64,000 bases of DNA from an uncultured Alphaproteobacteria bacterium (GTDB lineage Bacteria > Pseudomonadota > Alphaproteobacteria > RF32 > CAG-239). The notes beneath the pieces were generated by a model, which was not told the DNA's origin, did no database searches, and saw nothing but the letters and a program-made list of their open reading frames with translations. Below, in pieces: positions 1-8,978 of the stretch. The stretch is taken from the NCBI GenBank assembly GCA_934270475.1, contig CAKQPS010000001.1, positions 186,001 through 250,000 of the forward strand, given 5' to 3'. A program made the translations under genes and the position numbers. Position 1 is the first letter of the stretch; each line of letters begins with the position of its first letter.

Positions 1-343
1 TAAATTCATCGGCATCAATAAAGAGCGAATGCTTGAAAACAGGCATTTTCATTTCTTCCCAATACGAGAAATAGCCAACCCATAAGTCCTCATTTAAGAG
101 GGCAAGCAGCTCAAAAATGCTGGGCAGATTTACATTGACAGGCTCAAGATTCAACAGGCAGGAAATGTGCAGGCAGTTCATATTTTCTTCCCAAGCAAAA
201 AACAACAGCATATTGTCCCATTTGCCGGCAACCTCAATGACAATTTCATGTGAATTGCGGCGTTCTGTTGTATATTGCCGATTGGCAAACAGACATTCGA
301 TGTCGTCCAATGGGTTATATTTATATAATTTTTGCGCCAGCAT
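1..343 (-). CDS. YbjN-domain protein, C-terminus cut by window edge
   Basis: The reverse strand is open from an ATG at 343 to the left edge, giving about 114 residues. The reading includes NPLDDIE near the start, EIVIEVAGKWDNM, LFFAWEE and LLALLNEDLWVGYFSYWEE. This is the pattern of alphaproteobacterial YbjN-domain proteins (NPLD, an EVxGxW core, FAWxE, ALxNExLWxGxFxxW). YbjN proteins resemble secretion-chaperone folds and their biochemical role is not settled. An in-frame ATG lies at 367, but AAAAGGA sits about 7 bases before 343, so the shorter start is preferred. The C-terminus lies outside the window. Confidence 0.75.
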   Translation of the reverse strand, partial: MLAQKLYKYNPLDDIECLFANRQYTTERRNSHEIVIEVAGKWDNMLLFFAWEENMNCLHISCLLNLEPVNVNLPSIFELLALLNEDLWVGYFSYWEEMKMPVFKHSLFIDADEF

Positions 344-572
344 GCCAAATCCTTTTGAAAAATACATCTTAAAATTGGCACATTAGTTTGGCAAAATACA
401 ATTAACTTTAGCAAGTTTTCCACTTTTTTTATTTTTTACGAATTTTGCAAAAAAATAAATTACATTATATCAAAGAGATAAAAATTTGGGGTGTTTATAA
501 TTTTTTTTAAATGTGGATTATCTGATTTTTGTTAATATACTTTTAAGCAATAATAAAAAACAGAGGGATAGT

Positions 573-1367
573 ATGATTGGTTTGGCATATCCGGAGATTT
601 CTCCGATAATTTTTCAAATAGGACCATTTGCTTTGCGGTGGTATTCTATGGCTTATTTAGTAGGAATTTTGGCGGCTTGGTGGCTGGCGGCAAAAAGAAT
701 AAAGAAATATCAAATATCCCTGACTAAAAATAATTTGGAAGATATTGTTTTTTACTTTACCTTGGGAATTATTTTTGGCGGTCGCTTGGGCTATGTCTTG
801 GCTTATGGCTCTGGTCAGTTTTGGCAGAATCCTTTAGAGATTTTTGCGGTTTGGCACGGCGGAATGTCGTTTCACGGCGGAATTATCGGGGTGATTATAG
901 CCATGCTTTTGGTTTCGCTCAAATTAAAATTTTCATTTTTGCGTTTAACTGATTTAGCGGCTCCGCTGGTGCCAATCGGCATATTTTTAGGGCGGCTGGC
1001 TAATTTTGTAAACGATGAATTATGGGGCAGAGTTACCGATGTGGCTTGGGCGGTTCGCTTTCCGCACGGAGGCTATCTGCCGCGTCACCCGTCGCAGCTT
1101 TATGAGGCTTGCTTAGAAGGAATTTGTTTGTTTGTTGTGCTTAATTTGCTGTGGCAGAACAAATGGTGTCGCGAGCGGAAAGGATTTATTTCCGGAGCGT
1201 TTCTTTTGGGTTACGCCTTGTGCCGTTTGGTGGTTGAGCAATTTAGAGAACCGGACGAGCAGCTTGGTTTTTTGTGGGGCGGTCTGACGATGGGGCAGCT
1301 GCTTTCCCTGCCGGCTTTTATCGGCGGGCTGTATTTATTGATTGCCGCCAAGCCGCAGAAAAATTAA
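573..1367 (+). CDS. lgt: Prolipoprotein diacylglyceryl transferase
   Basis: Lgt moves a diacylglyceryl group from phosphatidylglycerol to the lipobox cysteine of prolipoproteins in the inner membrane. The 264-residue product has several hydrophobic segments and the family blocks: RWYSMAYLVG near the start, GGRLGYVL, WHGGMSFHGG (family active-site region), GRLANFVNDELWGR and RHPSQLYEA. The open frame reaches back to 513, but the upstream 20 residues are not Lgt-like and AGAGGGA at about 562 places the start at 573. It converges on, and overlaps by 4 bases, the gene ending at 1364. Its substrates are likely to include the lipoproteins encoded at 27.4 and 53.3 kb. Confidence 0.96.
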   Translation: MIGLAYPEISPIIFQIGPFALRWYSMAYLVGILAAWWLAAKRIKKYQISLTKNNLEDIVFYFTLGIIFGGRLGYVLAYGSGQFWQNPLEIFAVWHGGMSFHGGIIGVIIAMLLVSLKLKFSFLRLTDLAAPLVPIGIFLGRLANFVNDELWGRVTDVAWAVRFPHGGYLPRHPSQLYEACLEGICLFVVLNLLWQNKWCRERKGFISGAFLLGYALCRLVVEQFREPDEQLGFLWGGLTMGQLLSLPAFIGGLYLLIAAKPQKN

Positions 1368-2536
1368 GCCTTGGTAACGATATTGCAGTTAAAGCGATAG
1401 GCTTTTTGCAGAGAGGTGTGAGCTCTAGAAGTTACGCTGGTGGCGTTTAAGTCTAAGCGGGTTTTTTCGGAGACGCTGACCGATATGGTTATTTTTATGC
1501 TCTTTCCGTTTGAAAAGATAAATTCTGAAGCCGCTATAACGTGGCGCACGTTTTCCGCATATTCCATAACATGCTTGGCGTCTTCATTTTGAAAAACCAT
1601 AATCAGCTCTGGTGTTTGAGCATAGCGGTAAACGGAAATATTATAAGGAAATTCAATTATGCGGTTTACCAGCATTTGCTCTAACTCGCGCATTTTGCGC
1701 TCGCCCAAAACTTTTTGCAGTTTGTCGCTGTTGTCTATGCAGAACAAGCCGATAGTGTATTTATATTTAAATTTGTTATTGTTAGCGCAGGATAAATAGG
1801 CGTTATAGCTGCCGACATTTTCTAGAACATCGTAATTATATTGATGATAGAGGTCTAAGATGGTGGTGCAGCACAAAATCAGGGCAAAACTTAAAAAGAA
1901 GGTGGTTGTTCCCGAGGCGGAACTTGAATACAACAATCCTAAAAATAAGCAGGTGTCAGCATATAAAAGTCCAGTGTTAAGGTGAGTGTTTTTGAAACTG
2001 ATGTCAATGGCAATCGGAACCAAAACCAATATCCATAAAGCAGCAGCTTCCATAGGCATTGCGCCAAAGCTAATGTCGGCGTACGGCAATTGCTGGATAA
2101 TGCTGCCGAAATGCTGAATAAACGCCAATTGCCCCAGCAAGGCGGTTATAATCCAAAAACTGCTGCGGCTTTGCAGTTTCTGTGGTTTTAAAAAGTAAAA
2201 TAAAAGCAGATTTAACGGAGGCAAAAAGCATAGCCATAAATATTCAAAAGAAGAAGTATATTCAGCCCCATATTTGTTTTTGCTCCAGTTTAGAAAAAAG
2301 TAGCAGATAACTCCGGTTAAAAAACTGAAAAACGGCTTGGAGTGGTTAACCAGTGCCAACACCGCCAAACCAACGGCGGAAACAATATAAAAAGCCATGT
2401 GCACGGATAAAGACGTTTCAGCGGCATAAGGGTTTTGCGCGTAAAATAAAATCAAGCCGGCGGCAAATAATATCGCCGGTAAAAAAGAACTTTTTATAGT
2501 TGACATCACATATTTTACACTGCCGGATTCTATCAC
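1364..2536 (-). CDS. Polytopic membrane protein with degenerate GGDEF-like domain
   Basis: The product has 390 residues. The first about 230 residues hold repeated hydrophobic stretches, probably eight or so membrane segments. The last about 140 residues have the pattern of a GGDEF fold: a TIGLFCIDNSDKL strand and helix, then RYAQTPELIMVF where active diguanylate cyclases have RYGGDEF, and a final strand with ITISVSV. The GG(D/E)EF signature is absent, so cyclase activity is unlikely; a sensory or binding role is inference. The start is GTG with GGAG about 8 bases upstream; an in-frame ATG lies at 2506. It follows queA by 39 bases on the same strand. Confidence 0.55.
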   Translation of the reverse strand: MIESGSVKYVMSTIKSSFLPAILFAAGLILFYAQNPYAAETSLSVHMAFYIVSAVGLAVLALVNHSKPFFSFLTGVICYFFLNWSKNKYGAEYTSSFEYLWLCFLPPLNLLLFYFLKPQKLQSRSSFWIITALLGQLAFIQHFGSIIQQLPYADISFGAMPMEAAALWILVLVPIAIDISFKNTHLNTGLLYADTCLFLGLLYSSSASGTTTFFLSFALILCCTTILDLYHQYNYDVLENVGSYNAYLSCANNNKFKYKYTIGLFCIDNSDKLQKVLGERKMRELEQMLVNRIIEFPYNISVYRYAQTPELIMVFQNEDAKHVMEYAENVRHVIAASEFIFSNGKSIKITISVSVSEKTRLDLNATSVTSRAHTSLQKAYRFNCNIVTKA

Positions 2537-2575
2537 TGTTTTGCTCCTTTGGCAGGTATTATAATGATAAAGGGT

Positions 2576-3658
2576 TTAAATTTTGTTTATACATTTTAAA
2601 ATAGAGCTGTCGCCATAAGAATAAAAACGATAGCGCTCTTTAATGGCATGAGCATAAGCGGCTTTCATTCTTTCGGTTCCGGCAATGGCGCAGATAAGCA
2701 TAAACAAGGTGGATTTAGGCAAGTGGAAATTAGTGATTATCATATCAATAATTTTGAATTTATAGCCAGGGGTGATAAAAATGCTGGTTTCGCCGCAGAA
2801 AGGGTGTAAAACTCCGGAATTGTCGGCAGCGCTTTCCAGCAAGCGGACAGATGTTGTGCCAACGGCGATAATGCGGCGTCCTTGTTTTTTGGCGTCGTTT
2901 ATAATTTGACAAGCTTCAGGCGTGATTACACCGTATTCGGAGTGCATTTTATGGTTTTCGGTGTCTTCAGTTTTTACCGGCAAAAAGGTGCCGGCGCCAA
3001 CGTGCAATGTTAAAAACACGCGCTTTACGCCCATGTCGTCAATTTCTTTAAGCAGGCGGTCGGTAAAATGCAAACCGGCTGTTGGAGCGGCAACGGCGCC
3101 TTCGTGCTTGGCGTATACAGTTTGATAGTCTTCTTTGTCATTATACGGATTCCATAAGCCGGCAAGCGGTTTGTCGCGTTTGATATAGGGCGGTAAAGGC
3201 ATGGAACCGTATTGCTCCAGTTTTTTGCCAAGGTCGTCAGGAGAACAGGTAAAACGGATTTTAACGCCGTCTTCATCGTCTTTTTGCAGCACCTCGGCGC
3301 TGAAATCAGAATCTTCGGCAGAAATTTCCGCAGTGTAGAAATGAACAATATCGCCGACGTGCAGTCTCTTAGCATTTTTTATAAAAGCCCACCAGCTGAT
3401 ACCATCGTCAGGGTGATAGAGCGTTACTTCCACCAGTGCTTCGCCGCGCTGACCGTAGAGGCGGGCAGGAATTACTTTAGTGTCATTAAAAACCAAAACA
3501 TCATCAGGGCGCAAAATTTTCGGCAAATCAAAAAAATGGCGATCGTGCATAGAGTTTTCATCGGACAAATCCAAAAGGCGCGAGCTGTCGCGCGGGTCTG
3601 CCGGCTTTTTGGCAATTAAATCTTTATCCAAATCAAAATCAAAAATATCAACTTTCAT
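2576..3658 (-). CDS. queA: tRNA preQ1(34) S-adenosylmethionine ribosyltransferase-isomerase
   Basis: QueA adds the epoxy-cyclopentanediol part of queuosine to preQ1 in the wobble position of GUN-decoding tRNAs, using the ribosyl group of S-adenosylmethionine. The 360-residue product fits the family length and shows FDFDLDKDLIAKKPADPRDSS at the N-terminus (shown in part), FNDTKVIPARLYG, EVTLYHP, YGSMPLPPYIKRD, GAVAAPTAGLHFT, LHVGAGTFLPVK, TSVRLLES and NFHLPKSTL. No tgt is next to it. A downstream membrane gene follows on the same strand. The start at 3658 has only weak Shine-Dalgarno pairing. Confidence 0.96.
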   Translation of the reverse strand: MKVDIFDFDLDKDLIAKKPADPRDSSRLLDLSDENSMHDRHFFDLPKILRPDDVLVFNDTKVIPARLYGQRGEALVEVTLYHPDDGISWWAFIKNAKRLHVGDIVHFYTAEISAEDSDFSAEVLQKDDEDGVKIRFTCSPDDLGKKLEQYGSMPLPPYIKRDKPLAGLWNPYNDKEDYQTVYAKHEGAVAAPTAGLHFTDRLLKEIDDMGVKRVFLTLHVGAGTFLPVKTEDTENHKMHSEYGVITPEACQIINDAKKQGRRIIAVGTTSVRLLESAADNSGVLHPFCGETSIFITPGYKFKIIDMIITNFHLPKSTLFMLICAIAGTERMKAAYAHAIKERYRFYSYGDSSILKCINKI

Positions 3659-3745
3659 CTTATTTTCATGTCCTTATTTTGCGTTTGCTTTGTATATCTT
3701 GTAATATATGCCGAAACTAAACGCAAGCGCTTTTTTGCTAAATAT

Positions 3746-3771
3746 TTGACAATATTTACTCTATTTGTCAA
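3746..3771. repeat. Inverted repeat TTGACAA/TTGTCAA between queA and the 3926 gene
   Basis: TTGACAA (3746-3752) and TTGTCAA (3765-3771) form perfect 7-base arms around a 12-base AT-rich centre, in the divergent region between queA and the large unknown gene. Each arm also contains a -35-like hexamer, one per strand. It could be a dimer-binding operator or two facing -35 elements. No matching -10 at ideal spacing was seen. Confidence 0.3.
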
Positions 3772-3852
3772 GTTGTGGTGATAATGGCGGTTTTATGGCT
3801 TAAATATGTAGATTTTTTTGTTTTTTTTACATTTTTTTGACAAAAAAGATAT

Positions 3853-3880
3853 TGCAATCACTGCCAAAATAGTGTATAGT
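3853..3880 (+). promoter_or_regulatory. Candidate promoter for the 3926 gene
   Basis: TTGCAA at 3853-3858 is followed after 16 bases by TATAGT at 3875-3880. Transcription would start about 40 bases upstream of the chosen ATG. A perfect TTGACA at 3837-3842 has no -10 at usual spacing. Confidence 0.4.
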
Positions 3881-3925
3881 CTCACTATAAGTTGAGTTAA
3901 TATGTCTGACAAGGAGTTAATGACA

Positions 3926-6514
3926 ATGGCTAAAGAAATGACGGTAGAAGAGGCAGTCCGCTTGATTAAAGAAAGTTACGAGTTCGGCAGCGAGTTTGAT
4001 GCAGCCGTAGCTTATCTGAAAGAACATGACGCAGAAAATGAAGTTTTGATACCGTTAAAAGATGAACAATCGGTTGCAAAAGTTAAAAAAGCTCGGGCTA
4101 AGGCATATTTGCAGCAGGCATTGGCTGATGAAGAATATGACGAACGCATGGACGAGGCTTTGAAACTTTTGAAAGACGATAAGGCTGTTCAAGAAGAAAC
4201 TGCCGATGAGCAAGAAGTTTTTGATGAAGAAAATCATCTGAATATGCAAGATGAAGAAGCTGTTTTGCGCAATACGCAAAAAATCAGCGAAATGGCGGAT
4301 TCTTTCGAAAAAGATCAGGCAAATGCCGATGAATTAAACACTGTAAAAGAAAAAGTTGAAGTGGTTGACGACTCCGGTCAAACATTAACGGTTGATGAGG
4401 CGCAAAAGTATTGGAATTCTTTGTTGGAATCGGCAAAACAGCAGGCAATTATGCTGCGTGCCGGCGATACTAAATTCTTTATGAAAAAAGAAGAGGAAAA
4501 ACGCCAAACCTTAAACCGCGATATTAAAGACTTTTGGGCTATCGGCTTGGCTCAAGGCGTTGCCGGCAGCGCAATGGATACTCCTGATGAAAAACAAGTT
4601 GCGCCGGAAAGCAAAGATTATGCAAAATATGTAAAATCTCAAGCTGTTAAAGCTGAAAAAGCTTTGAGTGATTTGTTTGAAGAAGGCAATAAGGTTAAAG
4701 TTAAAACAGGTTTCTTTTTGCATAATGCCGTTGAAACTTCCAAAAAAATGGCGTCTTATGCTCACCGTTGGCTGCAGAAAGGCTTTAAGAAAGTTGCTTT
4801 GGTATTCGACAAGCGCCGTGAAGCCTATGATTCTAAGATGAAAAAACTGTTTGGCAAAGCCTATGAAGTTAAACAAGCCGCTGCCGAGCATATTAAAAAC
4901 AATAAATGGCGTTTGTTTGCCGACACCGCTGCTACCGGAATTGTTGCCGTTTCTGCTGGTTCAGGCTTGGCATTGCCGGTGATTGCCGGATATGCGGTAT
5001 ATTCTGCCGCCGGTTCTTGGGTATGGCCTTTGGTAGAAAAGAAAACAAAAGCTATCCGCGAGGCAAAGAAAGCCGGAAAAGACGCTGAAGAGTGGACAGG
5101 TTTCAAAGGATTGAAAAAAGCCTTTGCTGCAATTAAAAGCGATGAAAAAGAATATAAGAAATATAAAAACAGAGCTTATACCGGAACAGGTTTCGGTATT
5201 GCCGGTGCTGGTTTGGTTGCCGGGATGGGCGCAGCTTCCGGCTGGGTTGCCGACAAAGCTGGCGTTGCTACGGCACGTTTGGTTTCAACAGTGGTACGTT
5301 CGGTTGGCTCTTTAACCAATCAGGGCTTGAATTACCATGATGTGAAAAAAGACTTTAAAGCCGATCCGTCTGCAGAAAACAGAGCTAAATTGAAACAAGC
5401 TAAAATCGGCTTGGGTTTGGGCAGCGTTATTGCTTTGGCAGGAAACTTTATGAGCTTTGCACATGTTGAAAAAGTTGCAGCTGCTGAAAATTCCGGCGGT
5501 TTTATGGATAAGGTTAAAGGTATCTTTTCAAAGAATGATTCAATTGCGCAAACAGATACAGCAAATGTTGCTGCAGCCAAAGCAGAAGTTTTGTCAGGCA
5601 ACGGCTCTGCAGGCAATTTGGGCAAAGCAGCAGTTGACAATGCTGCCGATGCCGCTGATGCCGCCGCGGTTGTTCCGACAGAATATAGCGCAGATATGGG
5701 CATTAGCGAATCGCACTGGGCAGAAATGCAGCGTAAATTACCGGGGATTTTTGAAAATCATGCTAAAATTTTTGGTAAAGAAGACATTGATTCGCAAGAT
5801 ATGTGGCAGGAAACTTATCAAAATTTGGATAACGCTATGAAAGCTAATCCGGAATATTTTGGTAACTTAACCAAAGAACAGGTTTTGTATAAATATATGA
5901 AATTGATTGAAACCACCGAGCAAGCTTCTGTTGGTCCAAAAGGAATGTTGGTTACCAAGTTAGATGAAAATGGTTTGCCGATGTATAACGGAAAAGAAAG
6001 AACCGAAGTTATGCGGGCGTTGAATGACATTATCCTGTGCGGTAAAAAAGTTAAAGTTCCGGCGGCTAAAATCGGTCAAATGCTGGATTACGTTGATGAA
6101 AAACGTGGCGGCTATATTGGACCTGATGCTGACCGCGGTATTACCAATAACCGCTATGTCGGTGGACGTATGAGATGCGGTGATGATTATCAAAACGCTT
6201 GGGAACGCGCGGCGCGCAAAGTTGCAGCTCATCATCAGCACGTTGCTCCGCAGCCAGTTGTGGAAGCCGAGCCTGTTCCAGCTCCGGCACCTGCTCCGGA
6301 ACCGGAAAAACAGCCTATTGCTACTGAAGAAGTGGTTGTGAACGAGGCTCCGGCTAAAAAGCCTGTTCATATTAGCGAAGAGGTTGTTAACGAAACACCG
6401 GCAGAGAGAAAAGTGGTTATTGACGAAGGCGGTACCAACGGCAACCTTGATGTGAACAGCAAAAAAGTTCGCGGCAGAAGTAGTCGTTTTGTCGTTAGCA
6501 TAGGTCGTGATTAA
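3926..6514 (+). CDS. Large unknown protein with charged, glycine-rich hydrophobic and proline-alanine regions
   Basis: No family is recognised. The 862-residue product has no N-terminal signal peptide. The first 330 residues are highly charged and probably helical or coiled coil. Three small-residue-rich hydrophobic segments follow (around 335-375, 420-455 and 490-520 of the longer frame) that could insert into or associate with membranes. A mostly soluble region runs to about 780, and a proline, alanine and glutamate-rich tail with VVEAEPVPAPAP-type spacing ends in basic residues. The longer frame begins at 3902, but AAGGAG at 3911-3916 lies inside its first codons and sits 9 bases before the ATG at 3926, which decides the start. 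A terminator follows directly, so it is monocistronic. An envelope or cell-shape role would be guesswork. Confidence 0.7.
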   Translation: MAKEMTVEEAVRLIKESYEFGSEFDAAVAYLKEHDAENEVLIPLKDEQSVAKVKKARAKAYLQQALADEEYDERMDEALKLLKDDKAVQEETADEQEVFDEENHLNMQDEEAVLRNTQKISEMADSFEKDQANADELNTVKEKVEVVDDSGQTLTVDEAQKYWNSLLESAKQQAIMLRAGDTKFFMKKEEEKRQTLNRDIKDFWAIGLAQGVAGSAMDTPDEKQVAPESKDYAKYVKSQAVKAEKALSDLFEEGNKVKVKTGFFLHNAVETSKKMASYAHRWLQKGFKKVALVFDKRREAYDSKMKKLFGKAYEVKQAAAEHIKNNKWRLFADTAATGIVAVSAGSGLALPVIAGYAVYSAAGSWVWPLVEKKTKAIREAKKAGKDAEEWTGFKGLKKAFAAIKSDEKEYKKYKNRAYTGTGFGIAGAGLVAGMGAASGWVADKAGVATARLVSTVVRSVGSLTNQGLNYHDVKKDFKADPSAENRAKLKQAKIGLGLGSVIALAGNFMSFAHVEKVAAAENSGGFMDKVKGIFSKNDSIAQTDTANVAAAKAEVLSGNGSAGNLGKAAVDNAADAADAAAVVPTEYSADMGISESHWAEMQRKLPGIFENHAKIFGKEDIDSQDMWQETYQNLDNAMKANPEYFGNLTKEQVLYKYMKLIETTEQASVGPKGMLVTKLDENGLPMYNGKERTEVMRALNDIILCGKKVKVPAAKIGQMLDYVDEKRGGYIGPDADRGITNNRYVGGRMRCGDDYQNAWERAARKVAAHHQHVAPQPVVEAEPVPAPAPAPEPEKQPIATEEVVVNEAPAKKPVHISEEVVNETPAERKVVIDEGGTNGNLDVNSKKVRGRSSRFVVSIGRD

Positions 6515-6539
6515 AAAGCGCTGTAACAGCAAAAATTTG

Positions 6540-6572
6540 GCACCGGTTTCATTATTGAGACCGGTGCTTTTT
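6540..6572 (+). terminator. Rho-independent terminator after the 862-residue gene
   Basis: GCACCGGT and ACCGGTGC arms with a short AT-rich loop are followed by TTTTT at 6568-6572. Confidence 0.85.
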
Positions 6573-6590
6573 AGGTTTAATTTGAGGCTT

Positions 6591-7706
6591 TTATTTGTTT
6601 ATATCAATAACCACTATTTCTGACTTTGTACCGGTTTTGAATTTTATCGTCCAGTCAGAAATTCCTGAAGTTACGATAAAATCTGTAAGATTACGGCGTT
6701 CATAGCCATAGGTTTTGTCGTTGACGCCCATCCATTCGCCGGCTTTGTTCAAAGGCCAAAGCTGTCCGCCGTGCGTGTGACCAGAAAGCACCAAATCAAC
6801 TTTTTCGGCAGCTTGGTTTTTGTAGTCGTTCGGCTGATGGTCTAAAACCACAATGTATTTACTTTTATCTAAAGGTTTTACCAGCATGTCCATATTTTCA
6901 CGCTTGCCGCCGCGGTAAAACTCCGAACTGTCCTGACGTCCTAAGATGTAATAATCATCGGCAATCAATACGGCTTCGTCCTGCAGAACCGTGACATTGT
7001 TCTTTTGCAGCTCTTTGATTAAGTCATGGCCGGTGTATCCGCGTTTTTCAGGACTATGATAGCCTTTGTCATGATTGCCAAAAGCAAAATATACGCCGTG
7101 AGTGGTTTTGAGCTTGCCCAAAGCGGCGCAGGCTTTTTGCATATCGGCAAGCATGGTGTCATCATCTACAAAATCGCCGACAATAACCACAACATCAGGA
7201 TTTAGCGACTGCATATATTCTACATATTCGGCAAACTTGTTGCCGTCAAAGGTGGTGCCGATGTGCGAATCCGCAAATTGCACAATGCGGAGCGGCTTGT
7301 CGGTTTTAGATGTTTCCAAATTGTAATAAGTCGTCCAAACGTGATGGTCTAAAAACCAGCCGGTTCCCAAAGTGATAAAAGTTAAAGCCAAAGCGGCTAT
7401 ACCGGCAAAGTAATGCTGAAACGGTTGCGGCTGATAGTGTTCAATAATGCCGAAAACAAGGTCGCTGATAAGCCAAAAAATCATTAAATGCAGCAAGACA
7501 ATAACAGCGTTCATCAAATTCAAACAATAACAAAGTATGCCGAAAACAGCCAATACGGTAATAAGGCTGTAGAGATAAAGCAGTTTGGTGCTGCCTCCAG
7601 CTAATTTCAGCATAAAGGCAAATTTAGCCGTGCGGCTGCTTAAATAGGCTAAACCGGCAAGAGTTGAAAATATCAAAATTACAAAAAGTATAATCCACAT
7701 ACGCAT
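6591..7706 (-). CDS. Membrane-anchored calcineurin-like metallophosphoesterase
   Basis: The 371-residue product has hydrophobic segments in its first about 130 residues and a binuclear metallophosphoesterase domain after them. The five metal-binding blocks are visible: FADSHIG (D-x-H), VGDFVDDD (GD), FGNHDKG (GNHD), VVLDHQP and LSGHTHGGQLWP (GHTH). This is the layout of YkuE-like enzymes, some of which act on lipid phosphates such as UDP-diacylglucosamine; the substrate here is not known. The frame is open to 7751, but AAAGGAT lies just before the ATG at 7706 and the hydrophobic anchor starts there. It faces away from the 7878 gene and stands alone. Confidence 0.88.
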   Translation of the reverse strand: MRMWIILFVILIFSTLAGLAYLSSRTAKFAFMLKLAGGSTKLLYLYSLITVLAVFGILCYCLNLMNAVIVLLHLMIFWLISDLVFGIIEHYQPQPFQHYFAGIAALALTFITLGTGWFLDHHVWTTYYNLETSKTDKPLRIVQFADSHIGTTFDGNKFAEYVEYMQSLNPDVVVIVGDFVDDDTMLADMQKACAALGKLKTTHGVYFAFGNHDKGYHSPEKRGYTGHDLIKELQKNNVTVLQDEAVLIADDYYILGRQDSSEFYRGGKRENMDMLVKPLDKSKYIVVLDHQPNDYKNQAAEKVDLVLSGHTHGGQLWPLNKAGEWMGVNDKTYGYERRNLTDFIVTSGISDWTIKFKTGTKSEIVVIDINK

Positions 7707-7877
7707 TTTTACTATCCTTTCACTCTGTATATAATAATTCTTAAAGCGCACTCTAGGTCAAGCATTTTTTAAATAATAATTTTTTGACAAAAAACTTGCT
7801 ATAAGTAAAAAATTATGCTAGATTAAAGCCGTATTTTAATTATATTGTAAATTTTTGTTGAACTTAATCAGTATTTT

Positions 7878-8246
7878 ATGGATTTAAAAACTAAAAAGGA
7901 GCGTTTAGCTCTGATTAAAGCAGCTTTAGAGCATGTCTTTCGCAAAGTAGAAAACAATGGCTCTGTTTTCTTTGTCCGCGAAGGAAGTGGCTGCGTGCTG
8001 CGCGACGTTGTTTTTAACCGTTCAAAATCTATCGGTTTAGACTTTGAGGTGTTGGCTTTGGACGATGTTCCTTATTTTGCCGGTACAAAAGACCATGCTA
8101 CGGCTTTGTTTAATGCTTTCGGCGGTCAATATTTTCCGTCGGAGTATTGCCACAGTACAATCCGCCACATGAATTTGTGGATTTGGACGGCTCCCGAGGG
8201 AATGAAAACATTGTCGGAGAATGATGCCAAAATTGCATTGTTCTAA
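7878..8246 (+). CDS. Conserved-looking small soluble protein, function unknown
   Basis: The 122-residue product matches nothing I recognise. It has a basic amphipathic N-terminus, then alternating strands (SVFFVREGSG, LDFEVLALDDVPYFAG), an aromatic-rich middle (GGQYFPSEYC) and a final strand with MNLWIWTAPEG. No signal peptide or membrane segment is present. It has its own terminator and no same-strand partner within 90 bases. The base composition and codon use look like the neighbours, so it is probably a real gene. Confidence 0.6.
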   Translation: MDLKTKKERLALIKAALEHVFRKVENNGSVFFVREGSGCVLRDVVFNRSKSIGLDFEVLALDDVPYFAGTKDHATALFNAFGGQYFPSEYCHSTIRHMNLWIWTAPEGMKTLSENDAKIALF

Positions 8247-8255
8247 ATAGTTTAA

Positions 8256-8293
8256 GAGTTCTTGTTTTTTTGCAATAAAAACAAGAACTTTTG
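8256..8293 (+). terminator. Terminator after the 7878 gene
   Basis: AGTTCTTGTTTTT and AAAAACAAGAACT form 13-base arms, with TTTT after the stem. Confidence 0.8.
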
Positions 8294-8345
8294 CCTTTTG
8301 GCCGAAGATTCAAAATCTTAAAAAAATATATTTTACATACACATT

Positions 8346-8933
8346 ATGAAGAAGAATATCTACATTTTTCGCCATGGTCAGACAAATCATAATCTGGAGC
8401 AAAAATGGCAGGGCGCCAGCATTAACGATGCCTTAAATGTAACAGGAGTGCAGCAAGCCAAAGAGTTGGCTCAAAAGGTTAAAAATCTGAAGTTGGAAAA
8501 AGTATATTGCTCGCCGCTTGTCAGAGCGTGGCAGACAGCATTATATGTTATGGAAAACTACGCCGGTATCCGTTTTGAAATTATGAGCAATTTGCGCGAA
8601 GTAAATTTCGGTGCGGCGGAAGGTTTGACTTTTGAAGAAGTGCGGAAAAAATTTGGCAGCGAATTTGAGAAAAAGCTGTTGTTTCCGACACCGCAGACTT
8701 GGGATTTGCATTTTCTAAACGGAGAAAGCAAACACGATGTTTTTAAGCGGGTGGACGCTTGCTTGCAAAAAATTGCCGCCGGAGCGGAAGATAATGTCGG
8801 AGTGGTTTGCCATGCCGGAGTTATCAGCGCTTTGCAGTGCGGCTATCAGTTGAAAAATGTCAGCTATGAAAATTGTTCGGTGCTGCATTTGCAATATGAC
8901 AGCGACAGCAGAACTTTTACTAAAATAGACTGA
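8346..8933 (+). CDS. Histidine phosphatase family protein (phosphoglycerate mutase-like)
   Basis: The 195-residue product carries the phosphohistidine motif RHGQTNHN near residue 9, SPLVRAWQTA with the second phosphate-binding arginine, REVNFGAAEG with the acidic proton donor, and CHAGVISAL with the second catalytic histidine. These are the full catalytic set of the branch-1 family, which includes cofactor-dependent mutases, CobC-like and broad phosphatases. The substrate cannot be told from sequence. No clear ribosome binding site precedes the ATG. A shared hairpin terminator separates it from the convergent oxidoreductase gene. Confidence 0.85.
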   Translation: MKKNIYIFRHGQTNHNLEQKWQGASINDALNVTGVQQAKELAQKVKNLKLEKVYCSPLVRAWQTALYVMENYAGIRFEIMSNLREVNFGAAEGLTFEEVRKKFGSEFEKKLLFPTPQTWDLHFLNGESKHDVFKRVDACLQKIAAGAEDNVGVVCHAGVISALQCGYQLKNVSYENCSVLHLQYDSDSRTFTKID

Positions 8934-8937
8934 AAAT

Positions 8938-8970
8938 AAAAACCGTCATTAGAAATTAAGGACGGTTTTT
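8938..8970. terminator. Bidirectional terminator between convergent genes
   Basis: AAAAACCGTC and GACGGTTTTT are perfect 10-base arms around a 13-base loop, with A and T tracts on both sides. It can serve the histidine phosphatase gene and the minus-strand gene ending at 8979. Confidence 0.85.
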
Positions 8971-8978
8971 ATTATATT

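Noticed and set aside
5960..6532. Minus-strand open frame of 190 codons over the end of the 862-residue gene
   Set aside because: Codon use and composition are those of antisense, and the plus-strand gene has a matching start, ribosome binding site and terminator.
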